Shown: piece after piece, positions 48,459 to 56,727 of the stretch
Position numbering within the stretch: the stretch's first letter is position 1
Layout: each line of letters opens with the position of its first letter
Source of the DNA: Streptomyces fructofermentans
GTDB lineage: Bacteria > Actinomycetota > Actinomycetes > Streptomycetales > Streptomycetaceae
Direction: 5' to 3'
Length of the DNA stretch: 64,000 nt
Assembly (NCBI RefSeq): GCF_014651055.1
Contig: NZ_BMWD01000023.1
Coordinates: 62,001 to 126,000, forward strand
Translations under genes and position numbers: made by a program
The notes under the pieces: generated by a model
The model's database searches: none
Told to the model about the DNA's origin: nothing
Seen by the model: the letters and a program-made list of their open reading frames with translations, nothing else

Positions 48459-48620
48459 ATGAGTGATGGCGCGTCCGTTCGAGAGCCGCTGGGCGAGGGC
48501 ATGCGGCCATGCGACTTCTGCGGTCATCCGGTCGTGACGGACTCGGTCGACGAGTGGGACTGCCCCGTGTGCGGTGAGGCCGCTGAGGATCAGCAGGCTG
48601 AGGCCGGCCGGGGTTCGTAG
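48459..48620 (+). CDS. small zinc-ribbon protein, 53 aa
   Basis: Starting at an ATG at 48459, the product holds two CxxC knuckles: RPCDFCGHPVV and WDCPVCGEAAED. These form a rubredoxin/zinc-ribbon-like motif of unknown role. There is no strong ribosome site, and the gene is short, so it is a tentative call. Related small zinc-ribbon genes are common in actinobacteria. Confidence 0.5.
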   Translation: MSDGASVREPLGEGMRPCDFCGHPVVTDSVDEWDCPVCGEAAEDQQAEAGRGS

Positions 48621-48741
48621 AGGGCTGCGTCGCGGAGCATCGCGAAGAGGACGTCGGCCCGGCCCCTGGCGAGACGGGGCAGGGCCTGGTGCGGTGCTTG
48701 CCCAGGACGATGCGCCCCGGACAGGACCGGCAAGCTCCACA

Positions 48742-49548
48742 TCACGAGGCAGCTGAACCGATCTGCTCTCCCAGGTGGTACTCGAGGTCGCTTCGCTGCT
48801 GCATGCCCCGTTGGAGGAGCCTGCCGATCCGCTCGCGCGCCTCCGGCCATGTCAGCGAAGCCCGGAACGTGTCCTGGCCGGCGGTCAGGTCGGCCTCGGT
48901 CGGCAGCGTCGACCGGTTGATCAAGGCTTTTACTTCAGCCAGCGGCCGTCGGTCGAAGGAGGCGATGCGCGTGGCGACGCGGTCAACGTATGCGTCCAGC
49001 TCGTCGTCGGGGAGCGCCCGGTTGATCCAGCCGTACCGCTCCGCCGTATCGGCGTCGAAGTCGTCGGCCCCCGCGATGACTTCCAGTGCCCGTCCCCGCC
49101 CCACCAGCAGCGGAAGCCGTTCCGGGGCTCCGCCCCCTGGTGTAATCCCCACCCCCACTTCCGGCTGCCCCAACACGGCCTTCTCCCTGCTGGCGAAACG
49201 CATGTCACAGGCCAGGGCGAACTCGTTGCCCACGCCCCGCGCCCGGCCGCGGATGGAAGCGATGCTGATGACGGAGGACCGGGCCATGCGTGCCGCCACG
49301 TCAAGCCATGCAGGCCCGGTGTAGGGCTCCTTGGGCGGCACTATGTCGAAGTGCGCCAGAAAGAAGTCGGGATCCGCACTGTCGAAGACCACCACCTTCA
49401 GATCCTCAGCCGCGTCCATCCGATCGACGAGCTCTCCCAGTGCCGCGAAGACTTCGAAGGTCACCAGGTTGATCGGAGGATTTTCGAATGTCACGCGCCA
49501 ATACGACGAGGAACGCTCGGTCAGCCTAAAAGGTGCGGATATGGCCAT
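48742..49548 (-). CDS. enoyl-CoA hydratase/isomerase (crotonase) family, 268 aa
   Basis: A crotonase-fold protein: VTFENPPINLVTFEVF at the start, FDSADPDFFLAHFDI in place of the usual oxyanion-hole GxxFxAGxD, and IRGRARGVGNEFALACDMRFAS, which supplies the second oxyanion Gly. The catalytic Glu position lies in QPEVGVGITPGG. The helix FDADTAERYGWINRALPDDELD follows. The fold acts on acyl-CoA thioesters; with the altered first oxyanion site the exact reaction (hydration, isomerisation or hydrolysis) is unclear. It is monocistronic. Confidence 0.85.
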   Translation of the reverse strand: MAISAPFRLTERSSSYWRVTFENPPINLVTFEVFAALGELVDRMDAAEDLKVVVFDSADPDFFLAHFDIVPPKEPYTGPAWLDVAARMARSSVISIASIRGRARGVGNEFALACDMRFASREKAVLGQPEVGVGITPGGGAPERLPLLVGRGRALEVIAGADDFDADTAERYGWINRALPDDELDAYVDRVATRIASFDRRPLAEVKALINRSTLPTEADLTAGQDTFRASLTWPEARERIGRLLQRGMQQRSDLEYHLGEQIGSAAS

Positions 49549-49820
49549 CCCTGTATTTTACGGCGTCCTTCCATCCGCCGCACCCTTCAACCGGACGGGC
49601 CGGTGCGGCATGCTTTGTGAATGGGTGTGCATGTGCTCAACGTCTCGCATGAGTTCATGCTGCGATTTCGATTCATGCGAGGTGCGAGCACCAGTGAATG
49701 CGCCGGTTGCTCATTTTTTGGGGAAAACACATCCGGACCGGATGGCGCGGCGAAGTTCTCCAAGGCCGCGGCCGTCTGGCTGTGACGCCTCCTGCGGGCT
49801 GCACGGTGGTGGGTTGTTGG

Positions 49821-50582
49821 TCAGGGGCGATAGACCTGTCCGGGCTGAGGTGTGGCCGGAGACATCAACTGGGGCACGGTGACGAACGTGTACCCCTGGC
49901 GACGCAGGTCCTTGATGATGCCGGGCACGGCGGGGATGGTCCCGGCGTAGCGCTCGTGCAGCAGGATGATCCCGTCGCGGCGGGTCTGTTCGAGGACTCT
50001 CCTTTTGATCAGTGCGGTGTCGGTGGTCGCGAAGTCCTTCGCGGTGACGCTCCACAGGATCTGGGACAGTCCGAGGTGCTTGAGGGTCTTCGACACGTCG
50101 TCGTTGGTGGTTCCGTGCGGCGGCCGCATCAGCGTCGGCGCCTTGCCGGTCGCCTCCTCGATGTCGTTCTGCACCGGCTGGATTTCGGCACGTATCTGCT
50201 TCGCGTCGAGTTTCGTCAGGTCCTGGTGGGACCAGGTGTGGTTGCCGATCTCGTGCTGCTCGGCGGCCATGCGCCGTATCGTCTGCGGGTACTTCGCGCT
50301 GTGTCCCTTTCCCTGCAGAAAGAATGTGGCATGGACGTTCTCCCTCTTCAGGACGTCGAGGAGCTTGGGCGTGGGGGCGCTGGGGCCGCCGTCAAACGTG
50401 AGTGCCACGCACTTGGCCTTGGCGCAGTCGACGGGATGGCCGTGATGCTTGGCGTCGGTGGCCCGGTCGCGGGCGGCAGCCGGCGAGGTGACGCCGGTGA
50501 GGGTGCTGCAGGCCGAAAGGGCAAGCGTCAGGGCGACAACCGCGCCGACGGCCGGAGCCGTACGGTTCACGGAGATGCTCAC
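49821..50582 (-). CDS. lipoprotein polysaccharide deacetylase (NodB fold), 253 aa
   Basis: An exported deacetylase of the CE4/NodB type. The lipobox LALSACSTL near residue 22 makes it a lipoprotein on the outer face of the membrane. Motif 1 is ALTFDGGPS where the common form is TFDDGP: the first Asp (base) is present, the second (metal ligand) is Gly. Motif 2 is NHTWSHQDL with His-x3-His; motif 3 is RPPHG. The final VLEQTRRDGIILLHE supplies the last conserved His. It should remove acetyl groups from cell-wall or other glycans. The GTG at 50582 overlaps the stop of the upstream membrane-protein gene (GTGA). Confidence 0.88.
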   Translation of the reverse strand: MSISVNRTAPAVGAVVALTLALSACSTLTGVTSPAAARDRATDAKHHGHPVDCAKAKCVALTFDGGPSAPTPKLLDVLKRENVHATFFLQGKGHSAKYPQTIRRMAAEQHEIGNHTWSHQDLTKLDAKQIRAEIQPVQNDIEEATGKAPTLMRPPHGTTNDDVSKTLKHLGLSQILWSVTAKDFATTDTALIKRRVLEQTRRDGIILLHERYAGTIPAVPGIIKDLRRQGYTFVTVPQLMSPATPQPGQVYRP

Positions 50583-50836
50583 CGGCCCGTCCTGCCGGCC
50601 GTGGCCTGCAGGGACCGCAGACCGCGGTGGAGCGCGATGCCGAAGGCGGCACACCCCAACAGCAGGAGCAACACCTGGGCCAGGGCCGGGCCGAAGAAGG
50701 TGCCGGGGAACACGGTGCGGGAGATCAGGGCAGTCATCCGGGAGGCCGGAGGGAGACTTCCCACCACGGCGAGGACGCCGATGACGGCAGCGGCGGCGGC
50801 CAGCAGGGGACCCACAAAATTCGACTTGCGATTCAT
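50579..50836 (-). CDS. small two-helix membrane protein, 85 aa
   Basis: Two hydrophobic segments (GPLLAAAAAVIGVLAVVGSL and GPALAQVLLLLLGCAAFGIAL) connected by a loop, with a basic C-terminus. No family recognised. Its stop codon overlaps the GTG of the deacetylase gene, so the two are translated together; it may assist the lipoprotein at the membrane. It is divergent from the histidine kinase gene. Confidence 0.75.
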   Translation of the reverse strand: MNRKSNFVGPLLAAAAAVIGVLAVVGSLPPASRMTALISRTVFPGTFFGPALAQVLLLLLGCAAFGIALHRGLRSLQATAGRTGR

Positions 50837-50951
50837 CGATGTTTCCTTGAGCGGAGTGAATTACTTCGACAGGAAACAAGCTAAGAATGTCCCGGCAGGC
50901 TTATCTTCGGCAGAAAGTCGGTGACGAAAGATGGACCCCGGGAGTGTCCCC

Positions 50952-50985
50952 ATACTTTGGTATATGAGTGAGAGGACCTTGGTCC
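50952..50985. promoter_or_regulatory. two short inverted repeats in the divergent promoter region
   Basis: ATACTTTGGTAT (50952-50963; ATAC/GTAT arms) and GGACCTTGGTCC (50974-50985; GGACC/GGTCC arms) lie between the divergent membrane-protein and histidine-kinase genes. They are likely sites for the adjacent response regulator or another factor; this is inference. Confidence 0.4.
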
Positions 50986-51040
50986 CAAAGGTGTCGAAAT
51001 GGTGCGAGGGAGTCTTCTGCGGCCCGTACGCTGGAGCGTT

Positions 51041-52231
51041 ATGGACTGGGGAAAGACGCGGCGCGCCCGGCGGATGGCCGACCTGACGCTCGCGGCCGGC
51101 AGTGCGGCGCTGTGCGTGACGGTGAGCTTCGCGCAAACACGAGGCTTGGGCATCTACCCGCGCCTTGCGTCACCGGCCTTCCCCACCGTCAGCGTGGAGG
51201 GAATCACCCCGTGGGCGGTCGCGGGATTCGTCCGCTTCGGGGCGCTCGGCGTGGCAGGCAGTGCGCTGCTGTTGTGGCGGCGCAGGTGGCCGGTCGCTGT
51301 CGCCGTCATCCTGATCGTGGCGTCGACGCTGGTCTCGCTGATTCCCGCTGCCCTGGTCGCGCTGTTCACCGTCGCCAGCCTGTGCTCGGCCCGGACCACC
51401 GCTGCCGTCACCGTCTTGGCCCTGCTGCCCCTGCCGCTGTACCTCGCCGTGACTGTGCCGGTGTCCGCACTCGCCCTGGCCACCACGGTCACGGGAGGTG
51501 TCCTGGTGGCGGCCGCGGTGATCTGGGGCCTGTTCCTGCGCGGCCTGCACGAACGCAGCGAACACAGCCGCACACAAGCCCTGTGGCGGGCCGAGCAGAT
51601 CCGCCAGCGTGAGCGGGAGTCGCTGGCCCGCGAGATGCACGACGTACTCGCCCACCGTCTGTCGCTGCTGAGCGTGCACGCCGGCGCCCTCGAAGTGAAT
51701 CAGCAGGTCACCCCCCAACAGGTCTCCGAGGCCATGGGCGTCATCCGCTCCAGCGCCCACCAGGCGATGGAGGACCTTCAGCAGGTCCTCGGTGTTCTGC
51801 GCACCCCGCTCCAGCCCCAGGAGCAGAGCCCCGAACCACCCCAGCCCGCCCTCGCCGACCTGCCCCGCCTCCTTGCGGACTCCCGCCGCACCGGCATGCA
51901 CATCGACCTCGACCAAGACCTCGCCCGTCCGGCGACGGTGCCGGCCACCACCGCACGCACGGCCTACCGGATCGTGCAGGAAGCTCTCACCAACGCCCAC
52001 AAGCACGCACCGGCACAACCCGTCCGCATCCTCCTGCGCGGCGCCCCGGGAACAGGACTCACCGTGGAGATCACCAACCCCCTGCCCGCCCCGGGCCGAC
52101 CCGGCCTGCCCGGCAGCGGATCCGGTCTCACCGGTCTCAAGGAGCGCACCGTCCTGGTCGGCGGCACCCTCACCGCCGGCCGGCAGGGCCAGAGCCACCA
52201 CGTCCGCGCCGACCTGCCATGGCCTGCATGA
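51041..52231 (+). CDS. NarL-type sensor histidine kinase, 396 aa
   Basis: A membrane histidine kinase of the HisKA_3 type. Five to six hydrophobic segments fill residues about 10-170, with almost no extracellular domain. The dimerisation/phosphoacceptor helix is REMHDVLAHRLSLLSVHAGAL with His in the HDVLAH motif. The ATPase part has VPATTARTAYRIVQEALTNAHKHAP (N box) and GSGLTGLKERTVLVGG (G box). It probably senses a membrane or cell-envelope signal and phosphorylates the RR encoded next (ATGA overlap). A second start at 50999 is possible; GGAG precedes 51041. Confidence 0.9.
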   Translation: MDWGKTRRARRMADLTLAAGSAALCVTVSFAQTRGLGIYPRLASPAFPTVSVEGITPWAVAGFVRFGALGVAGSALLLWRRRWPVAVAVILIVASTLVSLIPAALVALFTVASLCSARTTAAVTVLALLPLPLYLAVTVPVSALALATTVTGGVLVAAAVIWGLFLRGLHERSEHSRTQALWRAEQIRQRERESLAREMHDVLAHRLSLLSVHAGALEVNQQVTPQQVSEAMGVIRSSAHQAMEDLQQVLGVLRTPLQPQEQSPEPPQPALADLPRLLADSRRTGMHIDLDQDLARPATVPATTARTAYRIVQEALTNAHKHAPAQPVRILLRGAPGTGLTVEITNPLPAPGRPGLPGSGSGLTGLKERTVLVGGTLTAGRQGQSHHVRADLPWPA

Positions 52232-52887
52232 CCCGCGTCCTGCTCGTTGACGACGACGCCCTGGTCCGTGCCGGACTGCGCCTGATGCTCGCCTCCGCCG
52301 AGGACATCACCGTCGTCGCGGAGGCCGCCGACGGCACCGAGGTCACCGACCTGGTCGACCGACACCGGCCCGACCTGGTGCTCATGGACATCCGCATGCC
52401 CGGCATGGACGGCCTGGAGGCCACTCGGCTACTGCGTGCCCGCGCCGACGCACCCGAGATCGTCATGCTGACGACGTTCACCACCGACGGATACGTCCTG
52501 CGTGCCCTGCAGGCCGGAGCGGCCGGATTCCTCCTCAAGCACACCCCGCCGAGCCAGATCATCGACGCTGTCCGCCGGGCCACGGCAGGCGAACCGGTCA
52601 TGTCCCCCGACGCGCTCGGCCAGCTCATCACCGCCGTCACCACCGGCGAACCGGCTCCACTGCCCCTCACCCACGCCGACGCCCAGCGCCGGCTCGACCA
52701 ACTCGGCCCCCGTGAGCACGAGGTCGCCCTCGCCGTCAGCCAGGGCAAGACCAACGCCCAGATCGCCGGGGACCTCTACATGAGCATCCCCACCGTCAAA
52801 TCCCACATCTCCCACATCCTGGCCCGGCTCGAACTCAACAACCGAGTCCAGATCGCCCTCCTCGTCTACCGGGCAGGCCGGCTCTGA
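52228..52887 (+). CDS. NarL/LuxR-type response regulator, 219 aa
   Basis: Receiver domain (residues 1-120) with acidic pair in LLVDDDALVRAGL, phosphoacceptor Asp in LVLMDIRMPGMDG, Thr in MLTTF and Lys in LLKHTPP. The C-terminal HTH (LGPREHEVALAVSQGKTNAQIAG, then SIPTVKSHISHILARL) binds DNA. The ATG at 52228 overlaps the kinase stop (ATGA), so the two are coupled. The divergent membrane-protein/deacetylase pair and the converging thiolase gene are candidate targets. Confidence 0.92.
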   Translation: MTRVLLVDDDALVRAGLRLMLASAEDITVVAEAADGTEVTDLVDRHRPDLVLMDIRMPGMDGLEATRLLRARADAPEIVMLTTFTTDGYVLRALQAGAAGFLLKHTPPSQIIDAVRRATAGEPVMSPDALGQLITAVTTGEPAPLPLTHADAQRRLDQLGPREHEVALAVSQGKTNAQIAGDLYMSIPTVKSHISHILARLELNNRVQIALLVYRAGRL

Positions 52888-53037
52888 CCCGGACCCGGGA
52901 CTGCGGGAAGAGCGGCGCGGCGGACACGAGCGCCACCAGCGGTCCGACCACGACAACGAGCACGGCGACCCCAGGCCGAGGGCGGGCAGCACCACGTAGC
53001 GCGGGGACTGCGGGGTTGCCTGCGTGGGGTGGTGGTC

Positions 53038-54258
53038 CTAGACGGTGCGTTCCAGGAGCATGGCCATGCCCTGGCCGCCGGCGGCAACGATGCTGATCAG
53101 GGCAGTGTCGAGGTCGTCCTGGCGCAGAGTGGTCAGGGCGGTGGTGGTCAGTCGGGCGCCGGCCGCGCCGTAGGGCTCGCCCAGGGCGATGGAGCCGCCG
53201 TGCGGGTTCATTCGCTCGGGGTCCAGGCCCAGTTCAGTGCAGTAGGCCAGGACCTGGGCGGCGAAGGGCTCGTTGCCGGCGACGGTGCCGATGTCCGCCA
53301 GGGACAGGCCGGCCCGGGCCAGGACGGCGCGGGTAGCGGCGACGGGGACGGGCCCCTCGGTCTCGGGGGTGCCGGCGCTGACCGCGGTGGCCAGGATGCG
53401 GGCGAGCGGGGTGTGGCCGTGGGCGCGGGCGTAGGTCTCGGACATGACGACGACCGCTGCGGCCCCGTCGGACAGTGGGGCGCTGTTGCCGGCGGTGACC
53501 CTGCCGTCGAGCCGGAACCGCGGGGGCAGGGCGGCGAGGCTCTGCTGGGTCACTCCGGTGCGCGGGCAGTCGTCGGCGCTGGCGGTGGTGCCGTCCGGGG
53601 TCTTGACCGGGACGATGTCGCCGAAGTGGAAGCCCTGGCCGATGGCCTGTTGGGTGAGCCTGTGGGAGCGGGCGGCGTAGGCGTCCATGTCGGTGCGGGT
53701 GATGCCGTACAGATCGGCGGTGTTCTCGGCGGCCAGTCCCACCGGGATGTAGGGGTCGGGGTGCCCGCCCTGTTCGCGTGGGTCGCTCCAGGGCCCCGGG
53801 TCTGCCTGCGAGCGCCTGATGGTTCGTTGTCCGGCGGTGTGGAAGGCGGGGTTCTCGGTGCCGGGCCAGGTGTCCGAACTGCCGTGGCTGAGCCGGGACT
53901 GCGACTCGACTCCGGCCGCGATGACGACGTCGGCGTCGCCGCAGCGCACGGCTTGGGCGGCGGTGCGGATCGCCTGCAGAGAGGATGTGCAGAAGCGGTT
54001 GACGGTCACGCCGGGCACGTGGTCCCAGCCGAGCAGGAGGGCCGCGATCCGGGCGATGTTGAAGCCCTGCTCGCCGCCGGGCAGGGCGCAGCCGACGACC
54101 AGGTCCTCCACGTGGCCCGGTTCCAGGCCGGGGGTGCGGGCCAGGGCCTCGGCGAGGGTGCGGGCGAGCAGGTCGTCGGGGCGGATGGTGGCCAGGGCGC
54201 CCTTGTGGGCGCGTGCGATGGGCGTGCGGACGGCTGAGGTGATCACGACGTGCTGCAT
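53038..54258 (-). CDS. thiolase-fold protein with altered active site, 406 aa
   Basis: Full-length thiolase (acetyl-CoA acetyltransferase) fold with start VVITSAVRTPIARAHKGAL. The acyl-accepting Cys is intact in VNRFCTSSLQAI. Normal thiolases have a GHP motif with the catalytic His; here the equivalent is ALGEPYGAAG, so His is Glu. The C-terminal CxGGGxG motif with the second Cys is here IVAAGGQGMA, where the Cys position is Val. The Asn of NEAFA is kept in AGNEPFAAQ. It could form an acyl-enzyme but is unlikely to perform ordinary Claisen condensation or thiolysis. It is 44 bases downstream of the asparagine-synthetase gene in the same operon. Confidence 0.88.
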   Translation of the reverse strand: MQHVVITSAVRTPIARAHKGALATIRPDDLLARTLAEALARTPGLEPGHVEDLVVGCALPGGEQGFNIARIAALLLGWDHVPGVTVNRFCTSSLQAIRTAAQAVRCGDADVVIAAGVESQSRLSHGSSDTWPGTENPAFHTAGQRTIRRSQADPGPWSDPREQGGHPDPYIPVGLAAENTADLYGITRTDMDAYAARSHRLTQQAIGQGFHFGDIVPVKTPDGTTASADDCPRTGVTQQSLAALPPRFRLDGRVTAGNSAPLSDGAAAVVVMSETYARAHGHTPLARILATAVSAGTPETEGPVPVAATRAVLARAGLSLADIGTVAGNEPFAAQVLAYCTELGLDPERMNPHGGSIALGEPYGAAGARLTTTALTTLRQDDLDTALISIVAAGGQGMAMLLERTV

Positions 54259-54302
54259 GGCGGTGTCCCGTGGCTCTCGGAGGGGGCGTCGGAAGTCAGT
54301 GG

Positions 54303-56126
54303 TCAGAGGTGGAGGGTGGGCCGGTGGGTGCGCAGCCACTGGTCCAGGTCCAGGACCAGTTCCAGCCCCTCGCGCGGGAAGCGGTCCGCTCCGGTGGCTT
54401 CCAGCAGCAGGCTGCGCACGGCGGTGGTGTCCAGCAGGTCGGTGGCGGGGCCGGCGTCGGCCAGCAGGCGCTCCACCTGCCCGGCCAGGGCCGTGCGGTA
54501 GGCCGGGTCGCGGACCATCGGGTAGGGGCTCTTGCGCCGGGCCAGGACCGGTTCGGGCAGCAGGTCGGTGACGGCGGCGCGCAGCAGGCTCTTCTCCCGG
54601 CCGTCGAAGGTCTTGAACCCCCAAGGGGCGTTGAAGACGTACTCGACCAGCCGGTGGTCCAGGAACGGCACCCGCACCTCCAGGCCCACGCCCATGCTGA
54701 GGCGGTCGGCGCGATCCAACAGGCACGGCAGGAACCGGGTCAGGTTGAGGTAGCTGTCGCGCCGCAGCGCGGCCTCGGCGGGAGTGGTGCCGGGCAGGTG
54801 CTCGATCTCGGTGCAGGCCGTGCGGTGGAGTTCGGCGCGATGTGCGGGCAGGTCCAGTGCGGCGGCCAGCGCCGGGTCGAGCAGTCGGGTCAGGTCGGCG
54901 CGGCCCAGCACGGAGTCCCAGGGAAAGGATTCTGCGGTCGCGGCGCGGGGGGTGAACCAGCGGTAGCCGCCGAAGAGTTCGTCGGCACCGTCACCGGCCA
55001 GGGTGACCGGGAAGTCCTCGCGCACCGCGCGGTACAGCTGGAGCAGGGAGGTGTCGAAGTCTCCGAGGGTCAGCCCGTCGCGCAGCCGGCCGACCCGGGC
55101 ACGGTGGGCGGGGTCGGCGAGCGTGCCGGCAGCCAGCCGTACCCGGCGGTGCGCGCTGCCGAGGTGACCCACCATCATCTCGGCGTAGGGGCCGTCCGGG
55201 TCGCGTCCCATGGCGTCCTCGGAGGAGGCCCGGCTGCCGACGTCCACCGACAGGGTGTGCAGGGTTCCGGCCGCGGGGCGGGCCAGCGCGGCGATCGCGC
55301 TGGAGTCCAGGCCGCCGGACAGCAGGACGCTCACCGGCACGTCGGCGGCCAGCTGTCCGGTGACCGCCTCCTGCAGCAACTGCCGCACCCGCGCGATGGT
55401 GGTGGGCAGGTCGTCGCAGTGCTCGACCGGGGTCAGCGACCAGTAGCGGTGGGTGCGCGCACCCTGCGGGGTGACGGTGACCACGGTGCCGGCGGCGACC
55501 TCGTTCAGACCGGCGAAGGCGCTGCGGCCGGGTGTTTTGATCATGGGCTGGGCGGACAGCAGCAGTTCCCGCAGCCCGTCCAGTTCCAGTCGTGTGCCCA
55601 CCGCGGGGTGCGCCAGCACCGCTTTGGGCTCGGAGCCGAACACCACCGCGTCGCGGATTCGGGTGTAGCTCAGCGGCTTGATCCCGAACCGGTCCCGGGC
55701 CAGCGTCAGCCGTCGCGCGTCCGGTTCCCAGGCGGCGTAGGCGAACATGCCGTCCAGCCGGGCGGGCGCCTGTTCACCCCAGGCGGCGATCGCGTGGAGT
55801 ACGACCTCGCTGTCGCTGCGAGTCGTGAACCGGTGCCCGAGGGCAGTCAGTTCCCCGCGCAGCCGGGCGTGGTTGTAGACCTCACCGGTGAACGCCACCG
55901 CCAGCACCGTCCGGCCGTCGCGCGCCAGGAGCATCGGTTGCCGTCCGCCGACCAGGTCCACGGTGGCCAGCCGGGTGTGCCCCAACCCGGCAGCATCCTC
56001 GGCCCACACCGCCGAGGCGTCCGGCCCCCGGCACGCAAGGGTCTCAGTCATCTCCTTCAGAGAAGTGTGCTCGGTGCCCTGGGGCACACAGTCCGCGAAA
56101 CCCGCGTAACCAACCAGCCCACACAT
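54303..56126 (-). CDS. asnB: asparagine synthetase B-type glutamine amidotransferase, 607 aa
   Basis: The N-terminal class II amidotransferase domain has the nucleophile Cys2 (MCGLVGYAG), RGPD at about 35 and VAFTGEVYN. The C-terminal synthetase domain has the PPi loop SVLLSGGLDSSAIA (about 255), GDGADELFGGY and LEVRVPFLDH. It should use glutamine ammonia and ATP to amidate a carboxylate via an adenylate: aspartate in classic AsnB, but other acids in natural-product homologs. The start ATG at 56126 has GGGGGA upstream. It forms an operon with the atypical thiolase, so the true product may be an amide in a small specialised pathway. I give the symbol for the enzyme family only. Confidence 0.9.
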   Translation of the reverse strand: MCGLVGYAGFADCVPQGTEHTSLKEMTETLACRGPDASAVWAEDAAGLGHTRLATVDLVGGRQPMLLARDGRTVLAVAFTGEVYNHARLRGELTALGHRFTTRSDSEVVLHAIAAWGEQAPARLDGMFAYAAWEPDARRLTLARDRFGIKPLSYTRIRDAVVFGSEPKAVLAHPAVGTRLELDGLRELLLSAQPMIKTPGRSAFAGLNEVAAGTVVTVTPQGARTHRYWSLTPVEHCDDLPTTIARVRQLLQEAVTGQLAADVPVSVLLSGGLDSSAIAALARPAAGTLHTLSVDVGSRASSEDAMGRDPDGPYAEMMVGHLGSAHRRVRLAAGTLADPAHRARVGRLRDGLTLGDFDTSLLQLYRAVREDFPVTLAGDGADELFGGYRWFTPRAATAESFPWDSVLGRADLTRLLDPALAAALDLPAHRAELHRTACTEIEHLPGTTPAEAALRRDSYLNLTRFLPCLLDRADRLSMGVGLEVRVPFLDHRLVEYVFNAPWGFKTFDGREKSLLRAAVTDLLPEPVLARRKSPYPMVRDPAYRTALAGQVERLLADAGPATDLLDTTAVRSLLLEATGADRFPREGLELVLDLDQWLRTHRPTLHL

Positions 56127-56727
56127 CGTCGAACATCCCCCTGGCCCCCAGCGCGGGGCCCGCCGCACGATCCCGATCCGGGGCTTCCGCCCCATCGCGG
56201 CTACCGCGCGCGCAAGACGAAAACCCGAGGCCGGACCCGGTAGGCCGGCCACCACCACGGGAACGATCAAGAAGCGCTCGGGTTACTCCCCAGGCCGCCG
56301 CGTCGGCCTCCTGCGCTGTGCGGCGCACCCCTGGAGCGCCACGGAGCACGGCTCACGCCGCGGCCGCCGGCCGTAACTGGGGAAGCGTCCCTCACACGCG
56401 GTCCGCACGGATCCCTATGGCCGGCCGGCCGGCCGGACGAACGGATCGGCATCGCGTCGGGCGGCGGCCAGCAGGTTGGCGGCTGCGGTACTCCTGCCCA
56501 CGCTGCCGTGCAGGCCGCCATCAACGAGGCGGCTGCCTACGATCCGATGGTCCGAGAGGTACGGACCGCGGACACCAGGAGTGCTTCATCGACCACCTGG
56601 TGACCGTCCCGGAAGACGAGCAACGCGCCACTCGCCCGCCGGCGGACGTCGATCCGTGCCCGGCCGCCCGGCGCACCGCGCAGGGCGACGGACGGGCCGT
56701 CGTCGGCAACGCGGGCCGACAAGTCGA
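56127..56727. other. 601-base stretch upstream of asnB, no supported gene
   Basis: The frame at 56537-56764 (minus strand) overlaps the SDR gene end and carries no recognisable domain. The asnB promoter must lie at 56130-56300. A CGGCCGGCCGG-type run lies near 56420. Confidence 0.45.
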
